Both the position numbers and the translations under genes were made by a program. This document shows positions 43,575-47,982 of a stretch of 47,982 bases of DNA, piece after piece. The notes beneath the pieces are model-generated. The model made no database searches. It saw nothing but the letters and a program-made list of their open reading frames with translations, and was not told where the DNA came from. Each line of letters opens with the position of its first letter. Position 1 is the stretch's first letter. The DNA is from Acidimicrobiaceae bacterium (GTDB lineage: Bacteria; Actinomycetota; Acidimicrobiia; Acidimicrobiales; UBA8190), in assembly GCA_003151955.1 (NCBI GenBank), contig PLZB01000023.1, positions 1-47,982 of the forward strand, in the 5' to 3' direction.

Positions 43575-44099
43575 ATGCTCATCGCGAGCAACGACAACTT
43601 CCTGGTCCCGGACCTGACGTTCGTCTTCGAGTTCGTCGCCTTCCTGACCATCGTGGCGGTCTTCGCCAAGTGGATCCTCCCTGCCCTGAACAAGGCCATG
43701 GTGGCCAGGCAGGAGGAGATCCGCAGCTCATTGGCCGCCGCCGACGACGCCCGGGCCGAGGCCGACGAGACCCGGTCCCAGCGCCAGGGGATCCTCGACG
43801 AGGCCCGCCAGCAGGCCCGGGACATCGTCACCGCCGCCAATGTCACGGCCGAGCGGGTCAAGAGCGACGGCCAGGAGCGTGGCCAGGCCGAGTACGAGCG
43901 GCTGGTGGCCAGCGCCGAGGCCGAGATCGCCCTGGCCCGCCAGCGGGCCGTCGAGGAGGTCAGCGGCCGGCTCGGGGCCCTGGTCCTGTCCACCGCCCGC
44001 CAGGTCATCGGCCGGGAGGTTGACGCCACCGCCCATCAGGGGCTCATCGACGAGGCCGTCTCCGCCCTCCGGTCGGCCTCGGCCGGCTCCCAGGCCTAG
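43575..44099 (+). CDS. atpF: ATP synthase subunit b
   Basis: A 174-residue peripheral stalk subunit. One N-terminal span (DLTFVFEFVAFLTIVAVFAKWILP, split across residues about 13-36) is followed by a long charged helix with many Ala, Glu, Arg and Gln. It forms a coiled coil to about residue 150 (VSGRLGALVLSTARQVIGREVD). Only one b gene is present and it is not fused to delta, unlike mycobacteria. It lies 12 bases after atpE. Confidence 0.95.
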   Translation: MLIASNDNFLVPDLTFVFEFVAFLTIVAVFAKWILPALNKAMVARQEEIRSSLAAADDARAEADETRSQRQGILDEARQQARDIVTAANVTAERVKSDGQERGQAEYERLVASAEAEIALARQRAVEEVSGRLGALVLSTARQVIGREVDATAHQGLIDEAVSALRSASAGSQA

Positions 44100-44111
44100 A
44101 ACGACCAGACC

Positions 44112-45026
44112 GTGCACCCCTCCCTCCGCGGCTACGCCACCGCCGTCGCCGAGACGTCCCGGGCCGAGGGGACCCTGGCCGAGCTGGCCCAGGAGCTCCT
44201 CCAGGTCGAGGGGCTCCTCGGGACCAACCACGGTCTGGCCGCGACGCTCACCGACATCGGGGTCCCCGTTCCGGCCCGCCGGGCCGTCCTCGACGAGCTC
44301 CTGGCCCCCCGGGTCCTCCCCGTCACCCTCCGGATCGTGGTCCGGATCATCGAGACGGAGCGGGCCCCCGAGTTCCTCCCGGCCCTCCACGACGTGGCCG
44401 AGATGGCCCTCCACCTGGCCGAGGACGTCGCCGACCCCTCCCTCGAGGACCGGTTGAGCAAGGCGGCCGGGCGCCAGCTCGTGGCCGGCTACGCCGCCGC
44501 CCTCTTCGAGACCCTGCCCGCTGTCTCCGATCTCGAGGCCGTCGAGGACGAGCTCTTCCGGTTCGCCCGGGTCGTCGAGTCCACGGCCGCCCTCCGGACC
44601 GCCCTCTCCAACCGGAGCCTCCCCCTCGGGGTCCGCCAGGGAGTGGCCCGGGACCTCCTCGAAAGTCGGGTCCACCCCGTCACCCTCCGGCTGGTGGCCC
44701 AGTCGCTGCGGGGCCGGAGCCGGGACGTCGTCGGGACCCTCGATTGGCTGGTGGAGCAGGCCGCCGACGCCCGGGGCTGGCGGGTGGCCCGGGTCCGGAC
44801 GGCCCGGGGCATCGAGGGCCCCGAGCAGGACCAGCTGTCCGGGGCCATGCAGCAGCTCACCGGGAAGCCGGTCGAGCTCCAGATCCGCATCGATCCCGAT
44901 CTCATCGGAGGAGCCGTCGTCGAGGTGGGGAACCTCATCGTCGACGCCAGCCTCCGCCACCGTCTCGAACAACTGCAAGAGCACCTCCTCGGTCCTGAGG
45001 GGGCAACCCGAGGAGCAACAGCCTGA
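44112..45026 (+). CDS. atpH: ATP synthase subunit delta with duplicated N-terminal domain
   Basis: 304 residues, against about 180 for a standard delta/OSCP. Two related halves are visible. The first (residues 5-80) has [11 protein letters not shown]...[35 protein letters not shown]. The second (about 122-200) has [11 protein letters not shown]...[35 protein letters not shown]. The C-terminal domain (about 225-304, [28 protein letters not shown]) occurs once. The first half thus appears to be an extra copy of the alpha-binding helical domain. The stop and atpA start overlap as TGATG. Confidence 0.93.
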   Translation: MHPSLRGYATAVAETSRAEGTLAELAQELLQVEGLLGTNHGLAATLTDIGVPVPARRAVLDELLAPRVLPVTLRIVVRIIETERAPEFLPALHDVAEMALHLAEDVADPSLEDRLSKAAGRQLVAGYAAALFETLPAVSDLEAVEDELFRFARVVESTAALRTALSNRSLPLGVRQGVARDLLESRVHPVTLRLVAQSLRGRSRDVVGTLDWLVEQAADARGWRVARVRTARGIEGPEQDQLSGAMQQLTGKPVELQIRIDPDLIGGAVVEVGNLIVDASLRHRLEQLQEHLLGPEGATRGATA

Positions 45027-46549
45027 TGGCAGAGCTGACCATCAACGCCGACGAGATCGCCGCCGCCCTCCAGCGGCACGTCACCGACTACCGGCCCGAG
45101 GTCTCGACCGAGCAGGTGGGCCGGATCACCGAGGTCGGCGACGGCATCGCCCGGGTCTCGGGCCTCCCCTCGGTCTCGGTCAACGAGATCCTGGAGTTCG
45201 AGGACGGCACCCAGGGACTGGCCCTCAACCTCGACGAGGACACCATCGGGACCGTCATCCTCGGCAGCGACACCTCCCTGGAGGAGGAGCAGCTGGTCCG
45301 GGCCACCGGCCGGATCCTCTCCGTCCCCGTCGGCGACGCCCTCCTGGGCCGGGTCGTGAACCCCCTGGGGGAGCCGATCGACGGGAAGGGGCCCATCGCC
45401 ACCACCGAGACCCGCCGGCTCGAGATCCAGGCGCCCGGGATCATGGACCGCCAGCCGGTCAAGCAGCCCATGCAGACCGGGATCAAGGCCATCGACTCCA
45501 TGACCCCCATCGGCCGGGGCCAGCGGGAGCTCATCATCGGTGACCGCAAGACCGGGAAGACCACCGTCGCCATCGACACGATCCTGAACCAGAAGGGTCA
45601 GGGCGTGAAGTGCATCTACGTGGCCATCGGCCAGAAGGGCTCGTCGATCGCCCAGACGGTGGCCACCCTGGCCGAGCACGGGGCCCTCGAGTACACCGTC
45701 GTGGTGGCCGCCCCCGCCTCGGAGCCGGCCCCCTTCAAGTACCTGGCCCCCTATTCGGGCTGCGCCATGGGCCAGCACTGGATGGAGCACGGGGACCACG
45801 CCCTCATCGTCTACGACGACCTCTCCAAGCAGGCCGAGGCCTACCGGCAGCTCTCCCTCCTCCTCCGCCGCCCCCCGGGCCGTGAGGCCTACCCCGGCGA
45901 CGTCTTCTACCTCCACAGCCGGCTCCTGGAGCGGGCCGCCAAGCTCTCCGACGAGCTCGGTGGGGGTTCGCTGACGGCCCTCCCCATCATCGAGACCAAG
46001 GGCGGGGACGTCTCGGCCTACATCCCCACCAACGTCATCTCCATCACCGACGGCCAGATCTTCCTCGAGTCCGAGCTGTTCTACGCCGGGGTCCGGCCCG
46101 CCATCAACGTCGGGATCTCCGTCTCCCGGGTCGGTGGGGCCGCCCAGATCAAGGCCATGCGCTCGGCGGCCGGGACCCTCAAGATCGACCTGGCCCAGTT
46201 CCGGGAGCTCGAGGCCTTCGCCACCTTCGGCTCCGAGCTCGACAAGGTGTCCCAGAACCAGTTGGACCGGGGCTACCGCCTGACGGAGCTCCTCAAGCAG
46301 GGCCAGAACGCCCCGGTCCCCGTCGAGGAGCAGGTCCTCGGCCTCTACGCCGGCTCCAACGGCTGGATCGACGACGTCCCGGTCTCCGAGGTCCGGCGAT
46401 TCGAGAAGGAGATGCTCGAGAGCCTCCGGGCCAACAGCCCGGCTCTCCTCGAGCACATCCGGACCACGGGCACCCTCCCCGACGAGGCCGACCTGAAGAA
46501 GGCCCTCCAGGCTTTCAAGGACGGCTTCGACGCCGGTCAGGGGGCCTGA
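45026..46549 (+). CDS. atpA: ATP synthase subunit alpha
   Basis: A 507-residue F1 subunit with non-catalytic nucleotide sites. Walker A is GDRKTGKT (172-179). [46 protein letters not shown] (in segments), [15 protein letters not shown] and the arginine-finger region [17 protein letters not shown] are all present. It is full length. Confidence 0.97.
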   Translation: MAELTINADEIAAALQRHVTDYRPEVSTEQVGRITEVGDGIARVSGLPSVSVNEILEFEDGTQGLALNLDEDTIGTVILGSDTSLEEEQLVRATGRILSVPVGDALLGRVVNPLGEPIDGKGPIATTETRRLEIQAPGIMDRQPVKQPMQTGIKAIDSMTPIGRGQRELIIGDRKTGKTTVAIDTILNQKGQGVKCIYVAIGQKGSSIAQTVATLAEHGALEYTVVVAAPASEPAPFKYLAPYSGCAMGQHWMEHGDHALIVYDDLSKQAEAYRQLSLLLRRPPGREAYPGDVFYLHSRLLERAAKLSDELGGGSLTALPIIETKGGDVSAYIPTNVISITDGQIFLESELFYAGVRPAINVGISVSRVGGAAQIKAMRSAAGTLKIDLAQFRELEAFATFGSELDKVSQNQLDRGYRLTELLKQGQNAPVPVEEQVLGLYAGSNGWIDDVPVSEVRRFEKEMLESLRANSPALLEHIRTTGTLPDEADLKKALQAFKDGFDAGQGA

Positions 46550-46552
46550 CCG

Positions 46553-47449
46553 GTGGCAGGTGGCCAGGAGCGGGTCCTCAAGCGGCGGATCAAGAGTGTC
46601 AAGGCGACGCAGAAGATCACCCGCGCCATGGAGCTCATCGCCGCCTCCCAGATCGTGAAGGCCCAGAACCGGATCGCGGCCGCCGCCGCCTACCAGGAGG
46701 GCATGGCCAAGGTCCTGGCCACGGCCGCCGCCGACGCCGGCGGGGGTGCCGGCCGGGTGGTCGGGGTCCCCGAGAGCCCCTCCCGGATCCTGGTCCTGGC
46801 CCTGGTGGCCGACCGGGGCCTGGCCGGGGGCTACAACGCCAACGTGCTCCGGACGGTCGAGCGCCTGGTGAAGACCTGGCGGACGAGCGGCGTCGACCAC
46901 GAGATCGTCACCGTCGGGAAGAAGGCCCCCGCCTACCTCCGGTTCCGGGGCTACGAGATGGCCGAGTCCTTCATCGGGTTCACCGAGCGACCCGCCTTCG
47001 AGGACGCCCGGGCCGTGGCGGCCCGGGTCACTCCGGGATTCCTGGCCGAGGAGATCGACCAGGTCCTCCTGGTCTCCACGCGCTACCTCTCGGCCGGGAG
47101 CCAGGCCGTCGAGACCCGGCAGCTCCTCCCCCTCCCCGAGCCCACGGCCGGGGACGACGACCGGCCCAAGTCCCAGGGCTACACCGAATTCGAGCCCGAG
47201 TCCCACGAGCTCCTCGTCGACCTCGTCCCCCGCTACGTCGAGGCCGCCCTCTTCGGCGCCCTCCTCGAGGCCGCCGCCAGCGAGCACACCGCCCGCCAGC
47301 GGGCCATGGCCGCTGCCACCGACAACGCCGACGACCTGGCCAAGACCCTGACCCGGGTCATGAACCGGGCCCGCCAGGACGCCATCACCACCGAGATCAT
47401 GGAGATCGTCGGCGGGGCCGAGGCGCTCCGTCAGGCCGCCGCCGACTAG
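46553..47449 (+). CDS. atpG: ATP synthase subunit gamma
   Basis: The 298-residue central shaft of F1. It starts at GTG 46553 and begins MAGGQERVLKRRIKSVKATQKITRAMELIAASQIVKAQ, the conserved N-terminal helix (shown here in parts). It ends with the C-terminal helix ATDNADDLAKTLTRVMNRARQDAITTEIMEIVGGAEAL. The loop LVADRGLAGGYNANV is also typical. It lies 3 bases after atpA. Confidence 0.96.
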   Translation: MAGGQERVLKRRIKSVKATQKITRAMELIAASQIVKAQNRIAAAAAYQEGMAKVLATAAADAGGGAGRVVGVPESPSRILVLALVADRGLAGGYNANVLRTVERLVKTWRTSGVDHEIVTVGKKAPAYLRFRGYEMAESFIGFTERPAFEDARAVAARVTPGFLAEEIDQVLLVSTRYLSAGSQAVETRQLLPLPEPTAGDDDRPKSQGYTEFEPESHELLVDLVPRYVEAALFGALLEAAASEHTARQRAMAAATDNADDLAKTLTRVMNRARQDAITTEIMEIVGGAEALRQAAAD

Positions 47450-47510
47450 TCCCACCGACCGACCGCACATCTCGACCACCTCGCACACAGACAAAGGGAG
47501 CACCGGGCTC

Positions 47511-47982
47511 ATGACCACCACAGCCACCGAGTCGTCCACCGGAGGCAAGGAACTCGCCAACGGCCGGATCGTCGCCATCGCCGGACCGGTCGTCGACGTC
47601 GAGTTCCCCCCCCACTGCCTCCCCGAGATCAACATGGCCGTGGAGATGGACCTCGACCTCGACGGCAAGAAGATCACCGTCACCGCCGAGGTGGCCCAGC
47701 AGATCGGCGAGGGCCGGGTCCGCTGCGTCTGCATGAAGGCCACCGACGGCCTCCAGCGGGGCACGACGGTCCGGAACCTGGGCCGGGGCCTCTCCGTCCC
47801 CGTCGGCGACGCCACCCTCGGCCATGTCTTCAACGTCCTGGGCGAGGCCCTCGACGTCGAGGACATCGGGGTCGTCGAGGACCGCTGGGAGATCCACCGT
47901 GACGCCCCGGCCTTCGACACCCTCGAGCCCCGGGCCCAGATGTTCGAGACCGGGGTGAAGGTCATCGACCTCCTCGAGCCCT
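47511..47982 (+). CDS. atpD: ATP synthase subunit beta (3' truncated by the window)
   Basis: 157 codons are visible from ATG 47511, covering the N-terminal beta-barrel (GRIVAIAGPVVDVEFPPHCLP) and the start of the nucleotide-binding domain (FETGVKVIDLLEP at the window end). Walker A would come just after the edge. A 61-base gap with GGGAG separates it from atpG. Confidence 0.96.
   Translation, partial: MTTTATESSTGGKELANGRIVAIAGPVVDVEFPPHCLPEINMAVEMDLDLDGKKITVTAEVAQQIGEGRVRCVCMKATDGLQRGTTVRNLGRGLSVPVGDATLGHVFNVLGEALDVEDIGVVEDRWEIHRDAPAFDTLEPRAQMFETGVKVIDLLEP

Noticed and set aside
44489..47965. An 1158-codon open frame on the minus strand opposite atpH-atpA-atpG-atpD
   Set aside because: It is an antisense shadow: very GC-rich codons leave few stops on the opposite strand. 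The sense strand encodes four textbook ATP synthase subunits, and the antisense protein is low-complexity Gly/Val/Asp/Leu.

Overview
The window is very GC-rich chromosomal DNA from a free-living actinobacterium. Three things point there: the gene order, frequent GTG starts with many leaderless promoters, and typical actinobacterial families (a deazaflavin-dependent nitroreductase, DUF5995, DrrAB-type ABC genes, a Rho with a long insertion). The 42-residue repeats at the left edge and the overall style suggest class Acidimicrobiia, but that is inference.

The backbone is the conserved actinobacterial order known from Mycobacterium and Streptomyces: argS - lysA - hom - thrC - (thrB missing) - rho - rpmE - prfA - prmC - sua5 - [insertion] - rpiB - glyA - wecA - atpZ/atpI - atpBEFHAGD. 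It supplies arginyl-tRNA, lysine/threonine synthesis, transcription and translation termination, one-carbon metabolism, the lipid carrier for cell-wall glycans, and the F1Fo ATP synthase. The operons are tight, with many 4-base start/stop overlaps. The atp operon runs off the right edge inside atpD.

Left region (1-7.6 kb): the end of a 42-residue-repeat protein, a KstD/fumarate-reductase-type flavoprotein, a PIN toxin with an unusual antitoxin, aconitase (acnA), the decayed remains of a YefM-YoeB pair, a small ferredoxin-like-fold protein and a histone-deacetylase-like enzyme. Between argS and lysA lie a PAS-GGDEF-EAL cyclic-di-GMP protein, a DUF5995 protein, a PPK2/sulfotransferase/esterase operon and tRNA-Arg(CCG).

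Two accessory stretches break the conserved order. The first (17.0-19.4 kb, between lysA and hom) holds an unknown 76-residue gene, a frameshifted AlbA_2/ATPase gene and a beta-propeller fragment. The second (26.8-38.5 kb, between sua5 and rpiB) holds a VapBC pair, a hydrolase divergent from an F420-type nitroreductase, an Xre/RES toxin-antitoxin pair next to a TnpB fragment, an ABC-2 exporter, several hypotheticals, and a three-gene operon. That operon contains a thiolase-like gene with an in-frame amber stop, a proline-tailed membrane protein and an MFS transporter fused to a MarR-like domain.

Many genes start 6-7 bases after a TAnnnT hexamer, so leaderless transcription appears to be the normal mode here. 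In four accessory loci short inverted or direct repeats overlap that hexamer and could be autoregulatory operators. No rRNA, CRISPR array or complete insertion sequence was seen.
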